Source: Caldicellulosiruptor morganii
GTDB taxonomy: Bacteria > Bacillota > Thermoanaerobacteria > Caldicellulosiruptorales > Caldicellulosiruptoraceae
Length of the DNA: 64,000 nt
Assembly (NCBI RefSeq): GCF_026810225.1
Contig: NZ_CP113865.1
Span: 349,001 to 413,000, forward strand
Direction: 5' to 3'
The first letter of the stretch is position 1, and each line of letters starts with the position of its first letter. Below, piece after piece: positions 1 to 8,595 of this stretch. The notes beneath the pieces were generated by a model that was not told the origin of the DNA, searched no databases, and was given only the letters and a program-made list of their open reading frames with translations. A program made the translations under genes and the position numbers.

Positions 1-1
1 C

Positions 2-322
2 TTTCCAATGAATTCTATAGGGTTTTTTGATGTGCACATGATAACAGCAGGAATTGTCATGCCAAACTCGGATGATATAGAGGTTCTTGTAAAGCATGAT
101 AGGGAGAAGAATGCTTATAGAAAGATTTATATCAAAAACGGTCGTGTTTTGGGATTTATGTTTATAAACTCAATTGACAGAGCAGGCATGATAACAAACA
201 TGATAAAAGAAGGTTTGAATGTTGAAAGTATAAAGCACAGACTGCTTGACGAAGACTTTGGATATCTGGACCTGCCAAAAGAACTCAGACAGGAGAAGAT
301 TTCAGGGGGTGCAAAAGCTTAA
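2..322 (+). CDS. NAD(P)/FAD-dependent oxidoreductase, C-terminal part (glutamate synthase locus)
   Basis: The reading frame is already open at the first bases and ends at TAA 320-322, so only about the last 106 residues of a longer protein are here. The segment reads like the C-terminal dimerisation-type domain of pyridine-nucleotide oxidoreductases of the nitrite-reductase/NADH-oxidase type (residues around GRVLGFMFINSIDRAGMITN). The next gene is a detached GXGXG domain of glutamate synthase; in bacteria with a split, archaeal-type glutamate synthase such an FAD oxidoreductase sits in the same operon and is presumed to feed electrons to it. The functional assignment relies on that neighbour; the catalytic part lies outside the window. 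Confidence 0.6.
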   Translation, partial: FPMNSIGFFDVHMITAGIVMPNSDDIEVLVKHDREKNAYRKIYIKNGRVLGFMFINSIDRAGMITNMIKEGLNVESIKHRLLDEDFGYLDLPKELRQEKISGGAKA

Positions 323-323
323 A

Positions 324-1079
324 ATGGGAGCAAAACAAAAGCTTACAATAGATGCAAAAGGCATACATTACAAAGAGCTAAATGAGATGATTGAAAATGC
401 GCTGAATGAGGGGTATAAAGAGATTGATTTGATAAATGTAAACGGTCAGCGCTATATAGGTGATGGGCTGACATTCCCGGATAGAAAACTCAATATCTAT
501 GGCACCCCGGGCAATGATATGGCAGCTTTTATGAACGGGCTTACAATAGAGGTTTTTGCCAATGGTCAGGACGGTATAGGAAATACAATGAATGCAGGGA
601 AAATCATAGTCCACGGCTCGGCGGGTGACATTCTGGGCTATGGTATGCGCGGTGGCGAGATATTTATCAAAGGCGATGTTGGCTACAGAGTGGGCATTCA
701 CATGAAGGAGTATATGGATAAAATACCTGTGCTTGTTGTTGGTGGCAAGGCAGGCGACTTTTTGGGTGAGTATATGGCGGGTGGAAGAATTATTGTTCTT
801 GGGCTGACCTTGAAAGAGGATGAGGAGATAACAGGGCTTTACTGTGGCACCGGCATGCACGGTGGAATTATGTATTTGAGAGGAAAGCTCGAGACATATC
901 AGCTTGGGAAAGAGGTTAAGATAGTTGATATGGAAGAGGAGGATTACAAGTTTATTGACAGATATGTAACAGAATTTGTTAAATACTTTGGTTACAGCAA
1001 AGAGTTTATAATGTCAAAGCCGTTTTACAAGCTAATTCCGTACAACAAACGCCCCTATGGAAAACTTTATGCTTATTAA
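324..1079 (+). CDS. Glutamate synthase GXGXG-domain subunit (GltB3-like)
   Basis: 251 residues made almost entirely of the right-handed beta-helix GXGXG domain of the large glutamate synthase subunit: repeated turns such as GTPGNDMAAFMNG, NAGKIIVHGSAGDILGYGMRGG, GKAGDFLGEYMAGGRI and GLYCGTGMHGG (from about residue 60 to 190). The domain is structural and helps form the path between the ammonia-producing and FMN sites. A longer frame opens at 246 inside the preceding gene, but ATG 324 lies one base after the upstream TAA and gives the usual start of the family, so I use it. Standing alone rather than fused is typical of split glutamate synthases. A terminator follows at once, so this is the last gene of its operon. 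Confidence 0.8.
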   Translation: MGAKQKLTIDAKGIHYKELNEMIENALNEGYKEIDLINVNGQRYIGDGLTFPDRKLNIYGTPGNDMAAFMNGLTIEVFANGQDGIGNTMNAGKIIVHGSAGDILGYGMRGGEIFIKGDVGYRVGIHMKEYMDKIPVLVVGGKAGDFLGEYMAGGRIIVLGLTLKEDEEITGLYCGTGMHGGIMYLRGKLETYQLGKEVKIVDMEEEDYKFIDRYVTEFVKYFGYSKEFIMSKPFYKLIPYNKRPYGKLYAY

Positions 1080-1093
1080 TTTAAAGGGATTGG

Positions 1094-1143
1094 AAAGTGG
1101 TCAGTGGTAAAGTCTACCATTGACCGCTTTATATTATTTTTTT
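1094..1143 (+). terminator. Intrinsic terminator after the glutamate synthase locus
   Basis: Stem of about 16 base pairs (arms 1094-1109 and 1115-1130, two G-T pairs, 5-base loop) followed by an A/T tract ending in seven T residues. Confidence 0.85.
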
Positions 1144-1239
1144 CAAAAAGAGGGGGGTTTTGCTTCTGGATATTGAAAGGGTTTTGTTTGAAATGATAAA
1201 ATACTTTAAAACAGATTTTTGATAGCAGTTTGGCAGCAT

Positions 1240-1266
1240 GGTCAACAGCAAAAGTGCGTGTTGACC
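1240..1266. promoter_or_regulatory. Perfect 8-bp inverted repeat upstream of lactate permease
   Basis: GGTCAACA (1240-1247) is matched exactly by TGTTGACC (1259-1266), centred about 58 bases before the permease start. It is followed by an A-rich run, not a T-run, so it does not look like a terminator for the plus strand. It could be a repressor site or a leader hairpin; the binding protein is unknown. Confidence 0.35.
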
Positions 1267-1310
1267 CTGAAAAAAATAAAATAATGTAGTATGGTAGGAG
1301 GGAAGTAGAT

Positions 1311-2876
1311 ATGGACTTTTTACTGAGTATTTTGCCAATTTTACTTGTCCTTGTGCTTCTTGTCTTTATGAAAAAGACTGCAGACTTTGCAGGGCTTGTT
1401 GGATGGCTTGCAACTGCCATCATTGCAATCTTTTATTTTCACACCTCATTTGATGTTGTTTTAAAATCTTCCATTATGGAATTTCTGGCAGCACTTCCTG
1501 TGTCTCTGGTTGTTGTCACTTCAATTTTGCAGCTAAATGTCATGGAATCTGCCGGTGCTATGAAAAGAATTATTGTGTTTATAAAAGGGCTTGCTAAGGA
1601 TGACAGGGTATTTCAGGCGCTTATTTTAAACGTCGGTTTTGGGACATTTCTGGCAGCAACCGGTGCAATACCAGTGACAGTGCTTCCACCCATTTTGATT
1701 GGGCTCGGGTATTCGACGTTTGCTGCAATTGCCCTGTCTGCAGTCGGATTTGATGCGCTCTGTACATATGCGCTGCTTGGCACACCGCTTGTTGTGTTTT
1801 CTCAAATTGCAAATGTTGATTTGATAACAGCGGCAAGGTATTTTCTGCCATTTGTTGGAGTGGTGTCATTTACAATCTCGCTTGCAATGCTTTTTATAAT
1901 CGGCAATAGCAGGTTTGTCAAAAGAGGTTTTATCCCTGCTATAATAGTGGGTCTGACATCGTATGCAGCTGCAGAGCTTGCAATTCTGGTAAAAGCACCG
2001 GTTATAACAGGTATTTTTGCAGGGATTTTGATAATGGTTGTGATGATGCTGGTTTTAAAACTTATGGGCAAAAAGGTGTATGACTCAAGTCATTTTACAG
2101 ATGAAGACAGACAGATTGAAAAGTCAATGGGTATTTTAAAGGCTGTATCCCCCTGGATTTTGCTGGTTTTGTTTATCCTTGTGACAAATTTAATAACTCC
2201 AATCAGAGAATTTCTTTACACCGGGTTTTCAATGCCGGTTGAAGTGATGAAAGGTCCTAAGATAAAACCAATTTTCACAAGGGTTTTGTGGCAGTCATAC
2301 ACATGGATTTTGATTTCAACAATAATTTCTATGTTCATATTTAAGATGGATAAAAAGGCACTTAAAAATGCCTGGGACAAGACAAAATCAAGAATACCAA
2401 AAACTTTCTGGTCATCGACAGTGTTTTTCTTAATGGCATATGTGATGATGTACTCTGGATATCAAAAAACAGCAGCCGGCTATGATCTTTTGAACAGGGC
2501 GCACAACATAGTATATGTCCTGGCAGAGTACTCAGCAAAAGGATTTAAAGGTGCATATGCCTTCATAGCTCCTTACCTTGGCATTCTGGGTGGATTTATA
2601 ACCGGGACAGAAACCTCAACAGTTGCGATGTTTGCAAAGTATACAATTGAGACATCAAAACTTCTGGGGCTTTCACCACTTTTGATGGTGGCAGCTGTTG
2701 CATTTGGTGGCGGGCTTGCCTCCGGGATCTCACCGTCAAAGCTTCAGAATGCTGCAGCTGCAATTGATGCGATTGGTGAAGAGTCAAAGGTGCTGAGAAC
2801 AACCCTTGTAATTTCACTCATAATGGCATTTATCGCAGGGATTATAAGCTTTTTGCTCAGAGGCTATGTAATCTGA
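1311..2876 (+). CDS. lctP: L-lactate permease family transporter
   Basis: 521 residues with about 12-14 hydrophobic segments over the full length; family hallmarks are the central stretch GFGTFLAATGAIPVTVLPPIL with LGTPLVVFSQIAN, and the C-terminal FGGGLASGISPSKLQNA. LctP proteins are lactate:proton symporters of the cytoplasmic membrane; in a sugar fermenter it could import or release lactate, and glycolate is another known substrate of the family. The start ATG 1311 has a strong AGGAGGG site at 1296-1302. The gene is monocistronic: a terminator lies upstream at 1094-1143 and another directly downstream, and an inverted repeat at 1240-1266 may regulate it. Substrate choice is inferred from family only. 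Confidence 0.9.
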   Translation: MDFLLSILPILLVLVLLVFMKKTADFAGLVGWLATAIIAIFYFHTSFDVVLKSSIMEFLAALPVSLVVVTSILQLNVMESAGAMKRIIVFIKGLAKDDRVFQALILNVGFGTFLAATGAIPVTVLPPILIGLGYSTFAAIALSAVGFDALCTYALLGTPLVVFSQIANVDLITAARYFLPFVGVVSFTISLAMLFIIGNSRFVKRGFIPAIIVGLTSYAAAELAILVKAPVITGIFAGILIMVVMMLVLKLMGKKVYDSSHFTDEDRQIEKSMGILKAVSPWILLVLFILVTNLITPIREFLYTGFSMPVEVMKGPKIKPIFTRVLWQSYTWILISTIISMFIFKMDKKALKNAWDKTKSRIPKTFWSSTVFFLMAYVMMYSGYQKTAAGYDLLNRAHNIVYVLAEYSAKGFKGAYAFIAPYLGILGGFITGTETSTVAMFAKYTIETSKLLGLSPLLMVAAVAFGGGLASGISPSKLQNAAAAIDAIGEESKVLRTTLVISLIMAFIAGIISFLLRGYVI

Positions 2877-2899
2877 AAAGTTAATTTAAGCATTTGAAG

Positions 2900-2936
2900 G
2901 AGGCTTATCCTCATGGATGTAGCCTCTTTTTTTATG
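2900..2936 (+). terminator. Intrinsic terminator after lactate permease
   Basis: GAGGCT (2900-2905) pairs with AGCCTC (2921-2926), with an inner ATCC/GGAT pair, followed by TTTTTTT. Confidence 0.85.
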
Positions 2937-3034
2937 TTTTTTTGACAAATTTCATATGACAAATGTCACTGCACAAAGGATTCTTTTGGATTTATAATAC
3001 ACTTAAAAAGTTTGAATGTTGAGGAGTAGATAAA

Positions 3035-3982
3035 ATGGATGTGGTAAAAGTAGAAAACTTGGTAAAAAGATATAAAGACACACTGGCACTTGACAACCTG
3101 AGTCTTACTGTTAAAGAGGGAGAGATTTTTGGCATTCTGGGTCCAAACGGTGCAGGCAAAACCACGCTTATAAACTGTATCTTAGGACTTTTGCCATATG
3201 ACAGCGGCAAAATAACCATATTTGACCGCGCAATGGATATAAACCGGGCAAACCTTAAAAGCCAGATAGGGCTTGTTCCTCAGGACATTGCACTTTATTC
3301 AAATTTGACTGTCCAGGAGAATCTAACATTTTTTGGTTCACTTTATAATCTAAAAGGCAATATTTTAAAAGAGAGGATTGACTGGGCGCTTGAATTTGTA
3401 ATGCTCTCTGACATGAGAAATGTCAGGGTAAAAAATCTGTCCGGCGGTATGAAAAGAAGGCTCAATATAGCCTGCTCTATTTTGCACAAACCCAGACTTC
3501 TCATAATGGATGAGCCAACAGTCGGAATTGATGCGAACTCAAGAAGGCTTATTCTTGACTCGGTAAAAAAATTGAACAAAGAAGGAACAACAATTATATA
3601 TACATCACATTATATAGAGGAAGTAGAGGAAATATGCAGCTTTATTTCTATTATCAACAGAGGAAGGGTTTTAGTGAGTGGCACAAAGGAAAAATTGCAG
3701 GATATGGTTTCAGAGGATAATCTAATTGTAATAAAGGTGGAAGAGCTTTTCTGGAATGTGGTGGATAAACTCAAAAGCATAAGAGGGGTTAAAGAGGTTT
3801 TGACAAAGGACAGGCAGATAACTATTACAGCAGGCAAAAGAGAAGCAGACATAAAAGATATAGTAAATGCAGTTTCAGAAGGTTCCAGAATCATTTCAAT
3901 GGAGTTTAAAAAGCCCACGCTTGAAATGGTGTATTTAACAATTGTTGGAAATAATATTAAGGAAGAGGGAGATGAAAAGTAG
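3035..3982 (+). CDS. ABC-2 exporter ATP-binding protein
   Basis: 315-residue ATPase: Walker A GPNGAGKTT near residue 36, Q-loop LVPQDIALYSNLT, signature NLSGGMKRRLNIA, Walker B LLIMDEPTVGID and a switch histidine in YTSH. The roughly 90-residue tail after the nucleotide-binding domain is usual for DrrA/CcmA-type drug and antibiotic exporters. It drives the two permeases encoded directly downstream. Operon order ATPase, permease, permease, histidine kinase, response regulator resembles antibiotic-sensing or linearmycin-type resistance modules, in which the kinase responds to an envelope-active compound and induces the exporter. Start ATG 3035 has a GAGGAG site about 9 bases upstream. Substrate cannot be read from the sequence. 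Confidence 0.9.
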   Translation: MDVVKVENLVKRYKDTLALDNLSLTVKEGEIFGILGPNGAGKTTLINCILGLLPYDSGKITIFDRAMDINRANLKSQIGLVPQDIALYSNLTVQENLTFFGSLYNLKGNILKERIDWALEFVMLSDMRNVRVKNLSGGMKRRLNIACSILHKPRLLIMDEPTVGIDANSRRLILDSVKKLNKEGTTIIYTSHYIEEVEEICSFISIINRGRVLVSGTKEKLQDMVSEDNLIVIKVEELFWNVVDKLKSIRGVKEVLTKDRQITITAGKREADIKDIVNAVSEGSRIISMEFKKPTLEMVYLTIVGNNIKEEGDEK

Positions 3983-3984
3983 AA

Positions 3985-5148
3985 ATGAATGTTTTTATAA
4001 AATCAATTTGGATTGGTATACTGGAAAATATCAGAGACCGCAAGACAACAGTACTTTTGTTTATATTTCCGCTTTTAATTATACTTATCCTTGGAAATGC
4101 GCTGTCAGGCTTTTTTGAAAAACATGATATAGAAAAGACAAAGATCATTTACCAGAAGCCTGATTTTAAGGTTTATAAATCAGCCGAAGTTGTGAGCTGG
4201 TTTGAAAAATTTCTTCAATCAGAAAATTTTAGAAGATATTTTGATGTTGAATTTACAGGCTCGGATGGTGAAACAAAAAGGCTATTTCAAAATAAAAGCA
4301 TTTGTGCATATATTCAGATAGTCAAAAGTGCTTCTTCTGAGGATGAAATCCTGTTCAAAGTAACCACAAAAGAATGGTCACCCGGGGTTTCTCTTCTAAA
4401 TTCAATGTTGCAAACATTTATTGACCATTCAAAGCTATATTTTGTAACACCATCAGGAGAAGCTGCACATCTTCAGCCTCAGAAAATTTCAGGATTGCCA
4501 TTTGAAGTGGAAGCAATTGCTTTGAATAAAGGACAGTATCCCCGCGCAATTGACTACTATGCAATAACCATGCTTGTGATGATTGTAATATATTCAATTT
4601 TTTCGGCTGTGTTTGTTATTGAATCTGACAGCAGCCAGAAGACATCTGTAAGACTTATGATAAGTCCTGCAAATTTGAATGCTGTATTTTTGGGAAGGGC
4701 AACAGGAGGTTTTATTTTTGTATATTTGCAAAGTTTCCTGATTGTGCTTTTTTCCAGAATCTTTTTCAATGTAAACTGGGGCAGCAATTTGCCACTTGTG
4801 CTTTTAATAATCTTTTTATACCAGGTGCTAATTTACACAGCGGGTATCCTGCTGAGAAGCCTTGTTAAGAGGATGGAGATTATAAACGCTCTTGTTTACA
4901 CATTTGCAACAGCCACAACATTTGTTATTGGTGGGTATGTTAGGTTTTTCACAGACTCAGAGTGGCTGATGAAGCTAAGATCTGTTTTCCCAAACTATAT
5001 TGCCCAGACTCTTCTTTTCACAGCAGTGTATGATAAAGCAAATACAGTGTATATAAAATACGGGCTTGTTTGGCTATCTGCTGCCGAAGTTTTTCTTTTG
5101 CTTGCGTGTATAGTAATTATAGGGAGGAGAAAAAGATGGCTATTTTGA
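3985..5148 (+). CDS. ABC-2 type exporter permease (first)
   Basis: 387-residue membrane protein with the ABC-2 layout: one N-terminal transmembrane helix (TTVLLFIFPLLIILILGNAL), a large extracellular domain of about 150 residues, then five C-terminal helices beginning with YAITMLVMIVIYSIFSAVFV. The start follows the ATPase stop by two bases, with GAGGGAG upstream, so translation is coupled. It pairs with the next permease as a heterodimer. The family exports drugs, lipids or antimicrobial peptides; nothing here identifies the cargo. Confidence 0.85.
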   Translation: MNVFIKSIWIGILENIRDRKTTVLLFIFPLLIILILGNALSGFFEKHDIEKTKIIYQKPDFKVYKSAEVVSWFEKFLQSENFRRYFDVEFTGSDGETKRLFQNKSICAYIQIVKSASSEDEILFKVTTKEWSPGVSLLNSMLQTFIDHSKLYFVTPSGEAAHLQPQKISGLPFEVEAIALNKGQYPRAIDYYAITMLVMIVIYSIFSAVFVIESDSSQKTSVRLMISPANLNAVFLGRATGGFIFVYLQSFLIVLFSRIFFNVNWGSNLPLVLLIIFLYQVLIYTAGILLRSLVKRMEIINALVYTFATATTFVIGGYVRFFTDSEWLMKLRSVFPNYIAQTLLFTAVYDKANTVYIKYGLVWLSAAEVFLLLACIVIIGRRKRWLF

Positions 5149-6251
5149 AACTGAATCTGAAAAGGCTTTTGAAAGATCCTGTAAATCTTTTCTTTGTTAT
5201 TTTAATTCCGGTTTTTACGCTGATTGCAATAAGCTTTTTTTCAATTGGTCAGCAGCAAAAGCTTCAAATTGGCATTGTCATGGAAGAGAATGATTTAGTG
5301 GCGGATTTAATTAAGAAGGATCTTTCAAAGTTCAGTAACGTAACAAAGATTGACAGCAGGAAAATCAGATATGAACTTATTTTCAACAGCCTTGACTGTG
5401 TGGTTGAAATGCCCAAAAATTTAACAGAAAGTATATATAAAGGCAAAAAGTTTACCCTTAGAATACATTCATTTTCCAAAACAGGATATTACATTCAGAT
5501 TAAAAATAGAATAGAGACTGCCCTTTCTATTTACTGGCAGCTTGCAAGAGATTCTAAATCAAAAGAGGAGTTTTTAAACAAAGTAAAAAAGTTTTCGAAT
5601 GTTGGCATAGATTTGAGCATCAATAGTTCAGAAGAAAATGGTATAAAAAATAAAATAGGGTTTATACTTGGCTTTTTTGTGCTTTCACTTCTGTCTATCT
5701 GCTTAAACTCAACAGCTGTAATATTGAAAGACAAAGAAGAGGGGGCACTTGTCAGGATATTTACTTCCACTGTAAAACCAAAAAGTTATGTGGTGCAGGT
5801 AATTGTTGCAGTTGTCCTGGTTGCTCTTTTCCAGGTAGGGTTGTATTTTGGTATAGCAAAAATGGTATTCAAAAAGGACATTGTGATAAATTTAAAAGAC
5901 TTTGCCATTGTCGTTTCTGGATGTGTTTTGCTTTTTGTCAGTCTCTCTATGGGGATTATAACCTTTATAAAAGACAAAAGACAGCTTTCGGTTTTGATGC
6001 CGGTTGTGGTGACAGTTCTGCCCATGCTGGGTGGATGTTACTGGCCGCTTGATATTATGCCCGCCTTTATGCAAAAGATTTCTCTGCTTGTCCCCACAAC
6101 ATATGTTATGAATGTGTTAAAAGAGATTTTAGTATCAGGAAAAGGGATTTTGGATATAAAACTTGACTTGATAATTATAGCTTTGTTCTCGTCCATTTTT
6201 ATTTTGAGCAGTATTAAAGGATTTTCAAAAAATGTTCTTGGAAGAATGTAA
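5136..6251 (+). CDS. ABC-2 type exporter permease (second)
   Basis: 371 residues with the same topology as its neighbour: N-terminal helix (NLFFVILIPVFTLIAISFF), an extracellular loop domain, then five helices ending with LDLIIIALFSSIFILSSI. A longer frame exists from 5070, but ATG 5136 has AGGAG at about 5123-5127 and gives the normal family start MAILKLNLKRLLKDP, so I chose it. It overlaps the preceding permease by 13 bases, which implies coupled synthesis of two non-identical half-channels. Confidence 0.85.
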   Translation: MAILKLNLKRLLKDPVNLFFVILIPVFTLIAISFFSIGQQQKLQIGIVMEENDLVADLIKKDLSKFSNVTKIDSRKIRYELIFNSLDCVVEMPKNLTESIYKGKKFTLRIHSFSKTGYYIQIKNRIETALSIYWQLARDSKSKEEFLNKVKKFSNVGIDLSINSSEENGIKNKIGFILGFFVLSLLSICLNSTAVILKDKEEGALVRIFTSTVKPKSYVVQVIVAVVLVALFQVGLYFGIAKMVFKKDIVINLKDFAIVVSGCVLLFVSLSMGIITFIKDKRQLSVLMPVVVTVLPMLGGCYWPLDIMPAFMQKISLLVPTTYVMNVLKEILVSGKGILDIKLDLIIIALFSSIFILSSIKGFSKNVLGRM

Positions 6252-6301
6252 AATTGGTGTAAAATAGAAGTTGTAAAAAGTCTTTTGAGGATAAATAAGA
6301 T

Positions 6302-7411
6302 ATGTGGACAAGAATGGCTGCTTTTTTATGGGTTTTGTCAGAGATTTATAAAAAAAATTCAGGTAAACAATTTATTTTATTCTTTTTGACATTTGTTGCA
6401 CTTGAACTTTTAAAGGATATTTTAAAGAGTCAAAAAAATGCAAAAATTCTTATAATATCTTTTCAGACTTTGCTGCTATTTATTGCTATTAATAAAGTTT
6501 CTCCACTTTTTTACCCTTTTTTATCTTTATGTGCAATGGAGCTTCTTATTACCCTTAACATAGCTTATTTTGTTCTTTTTGCTCTGCTCTGTTTTCTTTT
6601 TATTCCAGGGGAATATTGTATTGATTTTGCTGTATTTACATTTTTGATTGGAGTTTCTTTTCTATTTGAAGTTAACTTTGCCGAAAAAAGCAGAATGGCA
6701 AATATTCAGATCGATACAGAAAGAAGACTTCGGTATCAATTGGAAGAGGTAAAACAAAGGCTTGTCAGTTCTCAAAAGGAAGTTGAAAGGCTGTCTGTTT
6801 TAAAAGAAAGAGAGAGAATAGCAAGAGACCTTCATGACAGTCTTGGGCATACTTTATCTGCACTGAATATTCAGCTAAATGCACTTTATAAAATGGTTGA
6901 AAAGAGCAGGGATATAAATTTCACAAAGGATGAGCTTTTAAAGAAAATAGATGGGCTTTGCAGAAAGCTTTGTTTTGCAATTGAACTTGTGCGAAAAACT
7001 GTGTATGAGTTAAAGCCGGAAAGTAATCTTTTGCTTGATGAAATAGAGAAAACAATATCTTCTTTTGAGTTTTGCAGGGTTGTTTATAATATAAATAAGA
7101 AAACTTCAAACATTCCTTCCTATTACTTAGAGAACTTTCTTGCAATTGTAAAGGAAGCACTGACAAATATATGTCGACATTCTGATGCGACAGAAGTTGT
7201 AATTAATTTGGATTTGACAGAAAGGTATGCAAGGCTTTATATCAAAGACAATGGCACAAAAAAGGGAGATATAAAAGAAGGAATGGGGCTTTTTTCTATG
7301 AGGGCAAGAGCTCTTCAGATGGGTGGGACCATTAATATAGACAGCAGCGATGGTTTTATGATAGTGGTGTTTGTGCCTTTTGCAGCAAAATCAGAACTTT
7401 TGGGGAAGTGA
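6302..7411 (+). CDS. Sensor histidine kinase, NarL/DesK-type (HisKA_3)
   Basis: 369 residues. Residues 1 to about 135 are hydrophobic with five or six membrane segments and almost no extracellular loop, so it is likely an intramembrane sensor. A coiled coil follows (about 140-170), then the dimerisation/phospho-acceptor helix with ERIARDLHDSLGH (histidine near residue 178) and an HATPase_c domain with the N-box EALTNICRHSDA and G-box GMGLFSMRARA. It should phosphorylate the response regulator encoded 4 bases downstream. Linkage to the ABC exporter suggests that the sensed signal is the exporter substrate or the membrane damage it causes. ATG 6314 is an alternative start. Confidence 0.88.
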   Translation: MWTRMAAFLWVLSEIYKKNSGKQFILFFLTFVALELLKDILKSQKNAKILIISFQTLLLFIAINKVSPLFYPFLSLCAMELLITLNIAYFVLFALLCFLFIPGEYCIDFAVFTFLIGVSFLFEVNFAEKSRMANIQIDTERRLRYQLEEVKQRLVSSQKEVERLSVLKERERIARDLHDSLGHTLSALNIQLNALYKMVEKSRDINFTKDELLKKIDGLCRKLCFAIELVRKTVYELKPESNLLLDEIEKTISSFEFCRVVYNINKKTSNIPSYYLENFLAIVKEALTNICRHSDATEVVINLDLTERYARLYIKDNGTKKGDIKEGMGLFSMRARALQMGGTINIDSSDGFMIVVFVPFAAKSELLGK

Positions 7412-7415
7412 AAAG

Positions 7416-8051
7416 ATGACAAAGGTCTTGATTGTGGATGACGATGTTTTGATTTTGGATGGGCTAAAAGTTATTCTGGAGCTTGAGGGGTTTGAAGTTG
7501 TGGGGCTTGCCAGAAACGCAAAAGAGGCATATGAGATGTGCCAGAGCCATAAGCCCGATGTTGTTTTGATGGATATAAGAATGCCGGTTGAAGATGGTAT
7601 AAGCGGCACAAAGAACATAAAAGCAGACTTTCCTGAAACAAAGGTGATAATTCTCACAACATTTAAGGATGATGAATTTATAAAAGGGGCTATTTCGTAT
7701 GGAGCTGATGGATATATATTGAAAAGCTCCTCTGCAGATCACCTTGTTGAGTCAATCAGAGCGGTTTTGCAGGACAAGTTTGTGCTTGACAGAGAGATTG
7801 CAAGTGCCCTGCCACGCTTTTTAAACCAGGATGAGAGTAAAACCTGTCTGGAGAAATTTGATTTAACAGAGAGGGAAAAAGAGATTATAAAGCTTGTTGC
7901 AGAGGGATTTTCAAACAGGGATATAGCAAAAGCCCTCTTTTTGACAGAGGGCACGGTTAGAAATTACATATCGATTTTGCTTGAAAAATTGAACCTGGAG
8001 AACAGAACCCAGCTTGCGGTGTTTTATTACAAATCCAAAATTTTTGAATAA
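7416..8051 (+). CDS. Response regulator, NarL/FixJ family
   Basis: 211 residues: receiver domain (acidic pocket VDDD at residues 7-10, phospho-acceptor Asp53 in VLMDIRMP, conserved T in ILTTF and K in YILKSS) and a C-terminal LuxR-type helix-turn-helix (LTEREKEIIKLVAEG, then FLTEGTVRNYISILLEKL). ATG 7416 follows the kinase stop by 4 bases with GGGGAAG as ribosome site; the longer frame from 7371 lies within the kinase gene and is not needed. The likely target is the promoter of the exporter operon itself. Confidence 0.9.
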   Translation: MTKVLIVDDDVLILDGLKVILELEGFEVVGLARNAKEAYEMCQSHKPDVVLMDIRMPVEDGISGTKNIKADFPETKVIILTTFKDDEFIKGAISYGADGYILKSSSADHLVESIRAVLQDKFVLDREIASALPRFLNQDESKTCLEKFDLTEREKEIIKLVAEGFSNRDIAKALFLTEGTVRNYISILLEKLNLENRTQLAVFYYKSKIFE

Positions 8052-8093
8052 AACAAAAATCCAAAGAAGTCTTAAGCCTTTGAGTTTAAAAAA

Positions 8094-8267
8094 CTAATTT
8101 GTCTGTTTTTCGGCTGTATTTTCTCTTAACCTTTTCATTTCTTCTTTTGCTTTGTTAGCCTCTTTGCGGATGTATTCAATAAATTCCTCTCTGGTCATAT
8201 CTTTTGTTTCTTCATATATCTTTTCTCTAATCTTATGCAACTCCTTCATAGCACTTGTTTCTTTCAT
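8094..8267 (-). CDS. Small charged protein, antitoxin-like (57 aa)
   Basis: A 57-codon gene on the minus strand between convergent plus-strand neighbours. ATG at 8267 is preceded by AGAAGGAG at the right distance, which supports real translation. The product is almost all helix and highly charged (MKETSAMKELHKIREKIYEE, then TKDMTREEFIEYIRKEANKA). The pattern HKIRE-IYEET-MT-EE-IEYI recalls small proteins that accompany PIN-domain or nucleic-acid-binding toxins in thermophiles and cyanobacteria, but no partner gene lies next to it here. I infer a possible orphan antitoxin; the function is not established. Confidence 0.65.
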   Translation of the reverse strand: MKETSAMKELHKIREKIYEETKDMTREEFIEYIRKEANKAKEEMKRLRENTAEKQTN

Positions 8268-8406
8268 TATTTATCACTCTCCTTCTAATATCATATTCGG
8301 TGATACTAACTGAATTTCTTTATACCCTAAATTTTCACTTTATACTAATCCAAAAACAAAACCATTTATAAGCATAACCAGCTGAATATAGTGTCAAAAT
8401 TTTTGG

Positions 8407-8435
8407 TTGAATAAAAGAATTGAAATTGATATAAT
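8407..8435 (+). promoter_or_regulatory. Sigma-A-type promoter of the GH3 gene
   Basis: TTGAAT (8407-8412), 17-base spacer, TATAAT (8430-8435). Predicted transcription start near 8442, giving a leader of about 150 bases that contains the operator-like palindrome at 8496-8523. Confidence 0.65.
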
Positions 8436-8495
8436 TAACTTAAAATAGTTTAAAAAAGTAACAAGTAAATATGGTTAAATTATTTTTAGCCCAAC

Positions 8496-8523
8496 TTGAA
8501 ACCGATTTCTAAACTGGTTTCAA
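8496..8523. promoter_or_regulatory. LacI-family-like operator in the GH3 leader
   Basis: TTGAAACC (8496-8503) and its exact complement GGTTTCAA (8516-8523). Each arm is also part of an imperfect GAAACC-GATTTC type palindrome, the form bound by many LacI/GalR regulators of sugar genes. Lying about 55 bases after the predicted transcription start it would act as a roadblock site. No regulator gene is adjacent; identification is by motif shape only. Confidence 0.5.
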
Positions 8524-8595
8524 AAGATGTTTCATTTTTTCTACCCCCGGCACAAAAAATAATATTACAGCCTGTAATTTTGGAGGTGTTTTTAG

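Noticed and set aside
378-860. 160-aa frame on the minus strand
   Set aside because: Lies opposite the GXGXG glutamate synthase gene, has no ribosome site and no protein-like composition.
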